Assembly: GCA_902651635.1 (NCBI GenBank) | Contig: CACRSC010000050.1 | Span: 75,589 to 139,588, forward strand | Direction of reading: 5' to 3' | Source: Mastigamoeba balamuthi | Lineage: Eukaryota > Evosea > Mastigamoebida > Mastigamoebidae | Length of the DNA: 64,000 nt | In this document: positions 51,517 to 61,294 of the stretch, one piece after another | Layout: the number at the start of each line of letters is the position of its first letter | Position numbering within the stretch: position 1 is the stretch's first letter | Made by a program: the position numbers and the translations under genes | Notes under the pieces: model-generated | Databases searched by the model: none | What the model was told of the DNA's origin: nothing | What the model saw: only the letters and a program-made list of their open reading frames with translations

Positions 51517-54416
51517 ATGGCCCCCCAGTGCTCCTCTGTGGTGGCGGCTGCCATATGCCTCGCCCTACACGCACCGCGAGCTCTGGGGTCTGCGGAGGAC
51601 GAGTGCGGAGGGCCCGGGGAGCTGCGCTACGACTGGGGCGACAACTACACGCTCTACTCGGGCATCCACGCAGGCGTGCAGCCCCTGTGCCCTCCCTGTG
51701 CGCTGCCACGACGCCCCTCCCCGTCCTCGCGGCAGCTCACGACATCGGCAGACATCGCCACCACGGCCAGCGTGGCGCAGCTGTTGACGCCGCCTGAGCT
51801 GCCCTGGAAGCTGACGCGCGTCTGCTTTGCGCTGCACTTGCTCCCCGACAGCCACAAGGCCCTGCCGAGGCGGGCCACCGTCTCCGGCACCGTCTCGCTC
51901 TATCCCTTCGACCTCATGCCCGTCTACGGGCCCGGCCACCGCCTGTCGTACGCCACGTTCAGCAGGGAGCTCAGCTACGACCCAAACGCGTCGTCGACGG
52001 CGGGCGTCGCCCCAACGTGGGTCTCCGTCGACGTCAGCGGCCTCGACAGCCCCATGGGTGAGCCTGCCGCGCACAGCTGAGCTGCGGTGGTCTGTCTGAT
52101 GGCAGGAGGGGCACAGTGGCGTGGGACAGGGAGTGTTCGTGGGCGTCAGCTACTGGTCGTGCGGCAACGTGCAGATGGTCGGGGTGAACATGGCGTCGCA
52201 GGGGCGCCTTGCGTTCACGTACAGACAGAGCTCGAGCAGGTGGTACCGGTACAAGGGGGCAGACGCGTTCGCGATACGAACGACGGGGACGAAACACGGT
52301 GCGCGCACTGAGGAGGCCGCGGCGCACAGCCGCTGTTTGACGCTGCGGTGCTCGGGATGCAGCAGCTGGCGTGCCGCCGACGTGGGTGTGCGACAGGTCC
52401 AAGTACGGCGACGGCAACTGCGACTGCTACTGCGGCGCCGGAGACGTCGACTGCACCACAAACTTCACGTCCGACTGCGGCCCCGGCCACGTCTGCGACC
52501 AGACGGGCCGCTGCGCTGGTGCGCCGCAGGTCGGCCCACCCGAGCTCCACAGATGACAGTGTGCGCTGCTACGCTCTCTCAGAGGTGGACTGGGGAGTCA
52601 GGGGCGTGTGCAACGTGTCCAACTACTGGCAGTACGACGGCTGCCAGTGCGAGTGCGGCGAGGCTGCAGACCCCGACTGCCTCGACACCCACCAGCCCGT
52701 CAGAGTATGCCCGCCAAGCACGAGCCACCGGCAGCAGGTCTGCGACCTACGGCAGACGGGGCCGGTCTGCACTGGTGCGCGGAGACCCTGAGCGAGCGTG
52801 CCAGTCCTGACGGACGCGGGGAATGGGGCGCAACAGAGTGGAGGTGCGACCTAGCGGCCTACGACGATGGCAGAGTGTGCGACTGCGAGTGCGGCCTCGC
52901 AGACCCCGACTGCGACGGCTTCCTGCTCAACTCGACGTGCCCCGACAACTGGCTCTGCGTCAATGGCAAGTGCGCAGGTACAGCGGGGGAGTGGCCGGGT
53001 CCGACCAGTGCGCTATCCACTCATGTGTGCCTCTGTGCGCCTGGATTGCATGTCTGGACTGCCGACAGCGCCGCGGAAGTGGAGTTGCCCCTCGGCCGGG
53101 TACAACGACGGCAAGCAGTGCCAGTGCAGGTGCGGCGTGTACGACCCCGACTGCGACAACGCCAGCCTCTACGTGTTCCACTGCGGCATCGGCAAAGTGT
53201 GCAACTACCAGAGCGAATGCGTCGACCCAGGTGAGCAGCCTCTGCTCTCTGTCTCTTGCTCTCTCTCTCTCTCTCTTCGCGCCAGATGGGAGCTCTCACA
53301 GCTCGGCACAGGGTGTGGGAACCACCGCGTGGACCGCACCGCAGACCTCACGGAGGACTGCGACGGAGGGGTGGGCTGCCACAACTGCCTGTGCACCGCC
53401 GGATACTACCCAAAGACCCCGCTGCGCGAGGACTGCGAGACCCGTGCGCTGTCCCTGCGCGGAGCCGAGGCGAAGTGCTCAGCCTCCCGCGCACAGGCTG
53501 CGGAGACAAATTGGTGGCAGGGGACGAGGAGTGCGACAACGGCACCTTCTGCGTCGGCTGCCGGTGTGCTCCTGGACATCTTCCGACAAGTCCGCGCAGT
53601 GTCAACTGCACTGGTGCTCACAGGGTCTCCGGCCCGTTCGTTCTACAGTTGCTCACGCCCTGCCGTCTCTTCGCCAAGGGTGCGGGAACGGCGTGCTGGA
53701 GGCCGAGCTGAACGAGAGCTGCGATGGCGGGGACGGATGCAGCGGCGAGTGCCAGTGCAGGGACGGGTGGGCTGCCGTTGGGGCCAGAGACTGCGAATCG
53801 CTGGCACAGGCGGACGGCCAGTTCAGCAGAAGGAAGGTCATCATCTCGAGCACCGTCGGCAGCGTCTGCGGGTTGGTCCTCCTGGTCGGCATTGTGGCCT
53901 CTCTGTTCTACGTGTACGGGAAGTCATTTTCAGTGGCTCTGCACCGCGGTTGGGCAGAAATCAATTGACTGGGGCCTGCTGCGCCGCTCCTGCAGGCTCA
54001 AGGTGAAGAACGGGCCCAGGAAGCTCAACGTGCCCGTGGAGATCGATGGAAACCCGCACAGCGGGTTCTCCTCGGTTCTCTCGGGGGCGGGCTACTCGGT
54101 CGACGCCGTCTCTGCCTCGGACGCGCTGGGCCCGCCCGGCGTGGTGCCCGTCGTCGCTCCCGACTGCTCCCTGTTCCTCGGCAGCTCTGCCCTGGTCGCC
54201 GGCAGCAGCGGCAGCAGCAGCACGTCCAGCCAGCTGCCCCCAGGGGCGCAGGCGCAGCTCGCCGCCGCCCTGGGGCCCGAGTGCGACACGGCTCCGCTGG
54301 CGGCAGCGGGGCCGCTGGGGCCGCTGACCTGCAACTGGAGCTGCGCGTCGGGCGACGACAGGGACAGCGTGGACCTGACGCAGGTCGTGCGCGTCGACCA
54401 GCGGATGCCCAAGTGA
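51517..54416 (+). CDS. R11: beta-type paired cysteine-rich receptor-like protein, frame disturbed in exon 3
   Basis: The ATG at 51517 starts MAPQCSSVVAAAICLALHAP, a signal peptide, then DECGGPGELRYDWGDNYTLYS. Exon 2 has VAQLLTPPELPWKLTRVCFA and the short loop NASSTAGVAPTW. At the start of exon 3 (about 52125-52132) the family reading VAWDKGVFVGV is broken by one missing base (GACAGGGAG where GACAAGGGAG is expected). VFVGVSYWSC and the rest continue in the neighbouring frame. Later exons are intact: CDCYCGAGDVDC, CQCECGEAADPDC, CDCECGLADPDC and CQCRCGVYDPDC, then three DUF4215-like repeats and the helix STVGSVCGLVLLVGIVASLF (about 53835-53915). The tail exon is 53996-54416: LKVKNGPRKLNVPVEID, ending SVDLTQVVRVDQRMPK. 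A recent mutation or a base-calling error would both fit. Closest to R9. Partner: R10. Confidence 0.82.
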
Positions 54417-54686
54417 GGCCGCCACGCGAAGCCCGCGTACCTGCCGCGCCCACCAACGGGGGCCCGTCCTCCCCCCTGGAGTCCACGCCCGCCCGCTGTT
54501 TGCCCAACCTGTCGCTCATGAGCCTCGTCGTCGCGGCCACAATGCGCCGCTGTGTCTTCTTGGCTGCTGTGCGTCTTCTTCGTTGAGCGCTGCCGGGCGA
54601 GTGTTGGCACATAGAGTTGTTGCTGTGCTGCCGCTGGCCTCGCGCAGAGCCCCTCCCACTCCCACTGCCCCCGGGGGCCGCGCTCC

Positions 54687-57600
54687 TCAGAAGTAGTCGG
54701 GAGCTCGCGGGGCTGGCGCTGCAGGCGGCGGCGGCGGAGGCGCTGCCCCCGCGGGCTTGGCTGGCATCGCGGGCGCCCCTGGCGACGCGGACCTCGGCGA
54801 GGGCGGCGGCACGGGCGACCGCGACGACGGCGTCCGCACGCCGCTGGCCAGCGACCTGCGCGCCCGATCGCCCTCGCCCTCGCGCTGCCTGAGCTCGTCG
54901 ACCTCGGCCTGCAGCCTGAACACGCGCTCGCGCAGCGCCTCGACGTGCTCGGCGGCCGTGCGCTGCTCCCTGTGGCTGCGCGTGTTGCTCTCGCGCTCGC
55001 GCTTGTAGTACCAGCGCAGGTGGTAGCCCTTCCACAGCACCAGCGCCCTCGGTGACGGGTCCGGGAACAGCACGCGCTCGCCTGCTCTCCGAGGGCCGCG
55101 CTCGTGCCCTGTCAGAGCGACGCCTGGCGATGGGCGAGGGGGGCGGAGACGTGCCGTGGCCGGGGGTGTAGAGCGGGTTGATGAACTCCGAGGGCGTCGA
55201 GGCGACGACGCTGTTGATGTACGACCACAGCGACGTCGTGCGCTTGTCCAGCTTGGCGTCGACGCGCTCCTTCTCGCTGTTGAACAGGAACGTCCCTGTG
55301 CCAGAGGGAAGCGAGGGCGTCAGCTGAGAGGGGCAGAAGAGGGCGACAGGGCGGGCGGACCGAATCTGCACGAGTAGAGGTTGTCGAGGAGGGCGACGAG
55401 GAACTTCTCGTTGAACTGGAAGCTGAAGGGGAACTGCTGCGTGAGCTGGTAGACGCAGTCGACAAACTGCGGGAAGATGGGCGAGCGCTGGTCCGAGGGC
55501 CGGCCGTCGCCGTGGCCGTAGCGGGCCTCGAACTTGTGGCCGAACGAGAGCCACTCCTTCTCGAGCAGCACCTCGAAGCCCACGAGGCTGCGGTAGTAGG
55601 GGTCCAGGCAGAGCTGCGCCAGCGAGCTGCACTGCGCCGTGCGGTCCCAGCCGTCGCTGCAGTGCAGCAGCACAGAGCACTTGTGGTTGTGGATCAGGTC
55701 GACGGCCTTGCAGATGCTCGTCAGGATCACCCCCATGTGCTCGAGCCACTTGGACGCGTCCAGCGTCGCCAGGAACAGCGCGTTCTCCGCGTCGCACGCG
55801 TCCTTGAGCTTCGCGTAGCTCTCCCGCATCGCGTGGATGTTCGCTCTGCCACGATGAGATTGGGGGGTTGCAAGGTGAAAAAAGAAAAATTTGGAGGTTC
55901 AGGGTTTCGATCCCCGCGCCTCACCGATGCGAACGGTGCGCTCTACCAAATGAGCTAAACCCCCAAATCGCATTAAATTCAGCCAGCAAACGCAACGACT
56001 ACACAAAGAGAGACGAGAGACAGCGGGAGCAGAGGAGAGCAGCCACGCACATTCCCTCGAACTCGAGGATGCAGTTGGGGTAGCAGGCGGTGTCCTCGTA
56101 GCCGCCGCCGCGGGCCCTGTTGCCGACGGCGTTGGCCTTGGGGCGGGAGTCGAGGATCCAGAGCGTCTTGGGGTTGGTCGTGTTGGTCGCGCGGACCATC
56201 TCGACGTACTCCTCGTCCGTGTTGCTCCGCGACCCGCTCCACCCGACCCGCGGCTGGCTGCACCGCGTGATGCTCATGCCCTCGGCCGCGTCGCGCCAGC
56301 ACAGCACCGGCAGCCGCCCGCGGCTCCGGAATGCCGCGGCCTGCAGCAGCACGGCGTCGCTGGCGGCCGCGGGGACGGCGAGCATCCGCGGGTACGTGTC
56401 GCAGAGCGAGTAGTCCCTGTTGATCAGCGAGAGCTTCCAGCCGCACTCGGGGCCCCCGGGCACGCCCTGGCGCGCCAGCTCGCGCTCGGCGTCGTAGACC
56501 AGCCAGCCGTTGACCCCGAAGGCGCTGCGGTACTTGAACGCGAAGAGCCGCTCGGCGTGCGGCTGCACAAAGCAGGCCTGGCAGAGCTCCTTGGCGACGA
56601 GGCCGCGGTTGGCCTGCTCGGGCGCGAAGCCCAGGCGCACGACGCGGTTGTCCTTGAGCGCCACGTCGAGGCAGTACTTGTCCAGCGGGCCCGCCTTGCC
56701 GCCGACCTTGTCGACGCGGGCCACGAGGCCCAGCGGCACGCGCAGCTCGCGGCGCGGGTCGCTGTCGAGGCTGCGGAAGACCAGCTGGTAGTTGGTCACG
56801 AAGAGCGTGCCAGGCACCGAGGCCGGAGGGACGCCGGCGTCGGGCGGCGTCTGCGTGTAGACGTGGCGCACGTCGCGGACCTCCTCGAGCAGCACGACCT
56901 CGCCGTCAAACTCGATCGTCGTCCCCGAGGGCACCGACTGGAACAGCTCCGTGTTGGGCGTGTAGCGCACCACAAACTGTATCGCCGTCTCCCTGTACCG
57001 CACCTCCATGAAGTCCTGCAGCGCGCACGCCGCAGTGGGTGGCACGGGGGCGTCAGCCGTGCGCGTGTCTCTCTCTTCTCTCACGGAGGCAACAAAGGTG
57101 GCACAGGCCCCCAGCCCCTCTCAAGTGCTCACTGCGAGCACTGGTTTCGGATACCCGCGTGGCTCCCCGCCCCCCTTTGATGGCACGACGCACACAGGAG
57201 AGAGAAGGGCTCCCTCTCTGCCCCACTGCCATCGACGCCCTAGGGCTACTTGGCGCAAGAGGAAGGCTACGGCCACTCGAGACAAAGTAGTAGCGCAAGG
57301 GGGCAAGAGGGATGGGCCCCTCATGCTCCCCCGCCCGCGCACTCACTTGACCCCAGACCCCCCAGAGGCCTCGGACGAGGAGGCGGCGGTGGCGACGTAC
57401 GCCGCAGACAAACGCGTAGTCCTCGAGGCGCCCGTGGCTGAGCAGCGCCCCGTTGAGCTTGAGCAGCACGCCCTCCTGCATCGCCCACGACTTGCGCGCC
57501 GACATGCCCGGCGCCCCCTGCAGCGTCAGCGGCGACAGCGCCCGCGGCACCCCCGCCTGCCCCTGCGCCGTCAGCGGCGACAGCGGCGACAGCGCCCGCC

Positions 57601-59625
57601 CGATGCCGCTCGGCCCCGTCGCCGCCATCGCCACCGCCACCACCGCCGCCGGCGGCTGCGCGCGGACCGACACGGGGCTGACGACGAGGAACGGCGACGG
57701 CATGCAGGCCATCGGCGCCGTCGTCGCCAGCGACGTCGGCCGCTGCGGCTTCTCGGGCGGCGACGGCACCGGCGTCGGCAGCGGGCTGTCCGACCGCGCG
57801 CTGCTGCCCGTCGCCGCCGCGGCGTCGTCGTCGGCGTCGATGTCGGCGACGTCGCGGGCGCAGAGGTCGTCGTAGTCGGCGTCGTCGGTCTCGCCGCCCG
57901 CGCTGGCGCCGGGGCTGACGGGGCGGACGACGGCGCCCGAGTCGGTGACGCTGTCGCACGACGAGTCGTCGGGGACGATGCCGACGACGAACTCGAGCGA
58001 CGACGAGAGCGCCGCAAAGTCCGCGGGCGGCCGCTCCGCGAGCAGCGCCGGCGGCGTCGTCGGCGACATGGGCCGCGCGAGCTGCTTGGTCGCGCTGCCG
58101 GGGCCCTCGGGGCCCGCGTCGAGGCCGCCGCAGCAGCCGCAGCCCTGGGGCGCGTCGAGGCCCGCGAGCAGCAGCGAGTGCCCGAGGTGCTTGTCGACCC
58201 ACCGGCACAGCGAGTCCGCGGCCTCGGGTATCGAGTTGTCGAGGCTCAGCACCGTCCGCACCTTGGCCAGCGGCGCCGGGCGCCGGCCGGCCCGCCGAGA
58301 CTCGGTGTCGGGCGGCGGCGTCGCGCCGTCGGCGTCGATTTCGGCCGACGTCTTGAAGAGGTGGGCGCCGGCGCCGACGGCCGTCTGGTACTCGAGCTCG
58401 ACGATTTGCCTGCGCTTCATCACGACCACGGCCTTGGGGGGCGGGCGGGACGGCGTCAGGGAGCAGCGTATCGGGAATTATCGGGATATATCGGGGAATA
58501 TCGGGATAATACCAGGGAGGGGAGGTTCTGGCTGGCGAGCGTCTCGGAGGAGCTCAGGGGGAACCATCCGTGCGTCGCGGAGAGCAGGTACATGCCGTAG
58601 TACCGCAGGTGCTGGGGCATCACGGGCCTGTACTGCACGTTGGCGGCCGCCCAGTCGTACGAGTTCACCGCCTGTAGGTGACGTCAACGCAGGCATCACG
58701 AGCACGGGAAATATCAGGAGATAACAAAAACGGAATCTGGCTGCGTTGGGGACGCAGTGCCCGGCACGCACACGCATCACGCTCTCGACCGGCATGACCA
58801 CGGGTATGCGCAGCGTGGTCGAGCCGCGGAACTCGGGCACGATGACTTTGAGCACCACGTGCAGCTGGCTCGGGTCCACGCCGTCCATTCCCTCCTCCTG
58901 CTGTTGCAACCACGACGTCAGAGGGGGGGAAGATATTCCAGCATTCCGGGATGGGGAATGCGAATCTGGAATCTGTGACGTCACCTGGGGAATCGGCTGC
59001 TGGGGGCTCGGCTGGGGCCGGGGTGGCCGCCTGCGCAGCTCGAGCTTGTCGTCCTGGCGCAGCGAGTAGAGCCACAGCGGCGCCAGGTCCTCGAGCGCGA
59101 TGTAGGGGTCCGGGCGGCCCAGCAGGAACTCGTCCGCCGCGGTGCTGCCCTTGAGGCAGAGCTCGTACTGCGAGGCGTCCTGGTCCAGCACCTTCTTCCC
59201 CAGCTCGCGCACCACCTGCGGGCGCGGCCAGTGCGGCCAGTGCACGAAAAGCGCACGTCGAGAAAACGGTGAGAATTCCAGCGGTGATGTCACGCGGGAA
59301 TTGGCGGACAGTTTGGATGAGGTCGCCGGCGCTGAAGCGCAGGTCGTGGCGGAAGCTGCGCGTGACGCTGGCCGGCGCGTAGATGACCGTCAGGTTGATC
59401 GGCCCGCTGACCGCGAGGTCGCAGACCTTGAACTGCTCCCACAGCGCGTTGATGACCTGTGCGCGAGGGCGAGTTGATGTGTGACGTGGCAGTTGAACAT
59501 GACGTCGCAGCGGGGAAGCGAAAATGCAGTCCCGTCGTCGCACCTCGAAGTAGTGCTTTTTCTCCCGCGCTGCGCCGCGCAGCTCCTCGACGGCGCGGGG
59601 CTTGCTTTCCTTGCGCCACACCACG
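54687..59625 (-). CDS. Active-site-intact myotubularin with N-terminal ubiquitin-like/FERM-like region
   Basis: The secure part (54687-57020) holds the PH-GRAM region (GTLFVTNYQLVFRSLDS), YPRMLAVPA, LPVLCWRD and SRSNTDEEYV. After an intron come EGIANIHAMRESYAKL, the phosphatase signature HCSDGWDRT (CxxGxDR catalytic Cys and Arg present) and LYSCRFGTFLFNSEKE. It ends with a coiled coil and a Pro-rich C-terminus (PDYF). Myotubularins remove the 3-phosphate of PI3P and PI(3,5)P2 on endosomes. Upstream exons on the same strand (57390-59625) join in phase. They encode two ubiquitin-like folds with the look of talin F0/F1 or Ras-binding domains (INLTVIYAPASVTRSF ... DDKLELRRR; LHVVLKVIVPEFRGSTTLRI ... 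MKRRQIVELEY) and a 230-residue Ser/Pro linker. The intron joining the two halves would be about 375 bp, longer than its neighbours, so two adjacent genes remain possible. The 5' end is unresolved; the exon near 59625 begins after a good acceptor. Confidence 0.72.
55876..55891 (-). terminator. Pol III terminator of the intronic tRNA
   Basis: Immediately 3' of the tRNA, on its own strand, are T-runs (TTTTT, then TTTTTT), the usual RNA polymerase III stop signal. They would end the short transcript before it reaches the next myotubularin exon. Confidence 0.7.
55892..55964 (-). tRNA. tRNA-Ala(CGC): tRNA-Ala (anticodon CGC), inside a myotubularin intron
   Basis: The 73-nt cloverleaf reads as follows. 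The acceptor GGGGGTT pairs with AACCTCC (one G-T). The D arm is GCTC-ATTTGGTA-GAGC, the anticodon arm CACCG-TTCGCAT-CGGTG and the T arm CGGGG-ATCGAAA-CCCTG. The discriminator is A and no intron is present. Anticodon CGC reads GCG, alanine. A-box and B-box sequences (TAGCTCATTTGG, GGATCGAAACC) are present, followed by T-runs. It lies in the 205-bp intron 55846-56050 of the myotubularin gene, on the same strand. Confidence 0.95.
58470..58512. repeat. Short TATCGGG-type repeat in an intron
   Basis: Four to five copies of TATCGGG(G) separated by AA or ATA fill most of a small intron in the myotubularin N-terminal region. They are simple, imperfect and only about 40 bp long. Confidence 0.6.
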
Positions 59626-60036
59626 CTGAGCGGGGGGCGCCGTAGGGGGTGAGCAGAGGCGGTTCGAGAAATCAACTGAATCTCGAAGTGGATTTGGATT
59701 CCGAGATATTTCGCTTCAGGAAAGCGCTGGGGAACCTGAAGAAGCGCCTGTGCCTACGGTCGGCGTTAGAACGGGCGCGGATGGTGGGAGGCGGTGCCTG
59801 CTGTCGTCAGGGACCGCGTCCCGAGCACCCGGAGGCGTGGCCATTCGAGGCAGACTGCGACCGCGCTTCGGGCTCCCGCACACACCGAAATATCTCACAG
59901 GCCAACACAGTAATCAAGAAAATCAGTCGTGGACTGAAAAATCTTCTCACACCGATCCCCGAACCACCCGCGCCGAATATCCCGTCAGTAACCGGTGCTT
60001 GCACCGGTTCTCGTCTGGTCCGCGGGGCTGCTGAGG
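59626..60036. other. Spacer between myotubularin 5' region and the GT17 gene
   Basis: Contains the unresolved 5' exon or promoter of the minus-strand gene and the promoter of the plus-strand glycosyltransferase. One plus-strand stretch reads FRFRKALGNLKKRL, which is protein-like but isolated. No confident gene. Confidence 0.35.
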
Positions 60037-61294
60037 ATGGAGGCTGACGAGCGGGGCACCCGACGTCGCGGCGCGCGCCGGGGAGGGCCCGGCAGGCGTC
60101 TCGTGGCGTACGCGGCGCTGCTGACGGCCGCCACGATGGCCTTCGCGGTCCTCTCGTCGCTCTCGGAGCGGCCCCTGCTCGAGACCCTCACGTACCTGAC
60201 GAGGCCCGCGTGGGACTCCCCGAGCCCCGTGCCGCGCCGCTCGATCGTCGGCGTGTACGCAGAGGGCGTCGCCGACGCCACGCTCTGCGCGCTGCACGGC
60301 TGGTCGCCACGTGGCCCCGGCGGGCGCCCGCCGCGCGTCGTCGACGCCGTCATCTTCAGCACCGAGCTCGACCTGCTCGAGATCCGCATCCGCGAGCTCT
60401 GGGACGTCGTCGACAAGCTGCGTTTCGCGCGCGCCGGTTTTCAATTGATTTTATTACTGGAGGTGAAAAATAAAAACTCAGCGCGTTTGGGCCTGCAGGT
60501 TCGTGGTCATCGAGGCGCCGCTTACGTTTATGGGGGTGCCCAAGCCGCTGGTGCTGCGCGACAACATCGAGAGGTTCCGGTGGGCCCTCGACGCCGGCAA
60601 GCTCGTCCACGGCGTCGCCGCGTCGCTGCTCGGCCCCGCGGAGCTGCGCGGCCGGCCGTTCGAGAACGAGAAGCGCACGCGCCAGGCGATGGCCCGCCTG
60701 CTGCTGCGCGCGGCCAACCTCAGCGACGGCGACCTCCTGGTCGCGGCCGACGTCGACGAGGTCCCCGCGGCCCGCGCGCTGCGCCTCTTCCGCGCGTGCG
60801 TCGGCTACCCGGACCGCGTGGCCCTCGCGATGCCGACGTTCCTCTACTCGTTCGAGTTCCCGCGCCGCGCCGAGCCCAGCGTCTACCGCGCCTCCGTGCG
60901 CGTCTACCGCCGCGCCGAGCGCGCAGAGGTCTACTGCCGCAGCTGCCTGGCCGACGTCGTGCTCGAGGACGCGGGCTGGCACTGCTCGTGGTGCTTCCGC
61001 ACGCTCGCCGAGATCCGCTTCAAGATGCGCTCGTTCTCGCACGCGGACCGCCTGGCCTCGCCGGCGCTGCTGGACGAGGAGCGCCTGCAGCGCGTCGTCT
61101 GCAGCGGCTCGGACGTGTTCGGCATGCTGCCCGAGGCCTTCACGTGGCGCGCGCTCGTCGCCAACTCGGGGCCGACGCCGCCCGCGCGCTCGGCGGTCCA
61201 CGTCCCGCGCCCCGTCGTCGAGAACGCGTCGCGCTTCGCGTTTCTGCTGCCGGGGCACTGCAGGCGCCCCGTCGGCGACGCGTACGACGCCTGA
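60037..61294 (+). CDS. GT17-family glycosyltransferase (MGAT3-like), type II membrane protein (391 aa)
   Basis: The ATG at 60037 is followed by a basic cytoplasmic stretch and a signal anchor (LVAYAALLTAATMAFAVL), as in Golgi type II enzymes. The catalytic domain shows the GT17 hallmarks VVDAVIFSTELDLLEIRIREL and IEAPLTFMGVPKPL, then the metal-binding-like DGDLLVAADVDEVP, and a Cys-bearing HCSWCFR region. GT17 includes beta-1,4-mannosyl-glycoprotein GlcNAc-transferase, which adds the bisecting GlcNAc to N-glycans. Exons 60037-60416 and 60499-61294 join in frame to 1176 nt only if the 82-bp intron uses a GC donor (GACAA then GCTGCG), giving DVVDKFVVIEAP. No GT donor in the right phase exists, so a frame error is the alternative. 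Acceptor substrate unknown. Confidence 0.85.

Noticed and set aside
54025-55797. 590-codon minus-strand frame over the R11 tail and myotubularin
   Set aside because: It crosses two real genes in the wrong frame. The phosphatase signature HCSDGWDRT is in another frame.
58470-58512. Interstitial telomere-like repeat
   Set aside because: Only four or five imperfect TATCGGG units filling a short intron; simple-sequence drift is sufficient.
57008-58600. 530-codon plus-strand frame
   Set aside because: Antisense to the linker of the myotubularin/ubiquitin-like gene; low-complexity Arg/Ala/Val composition.
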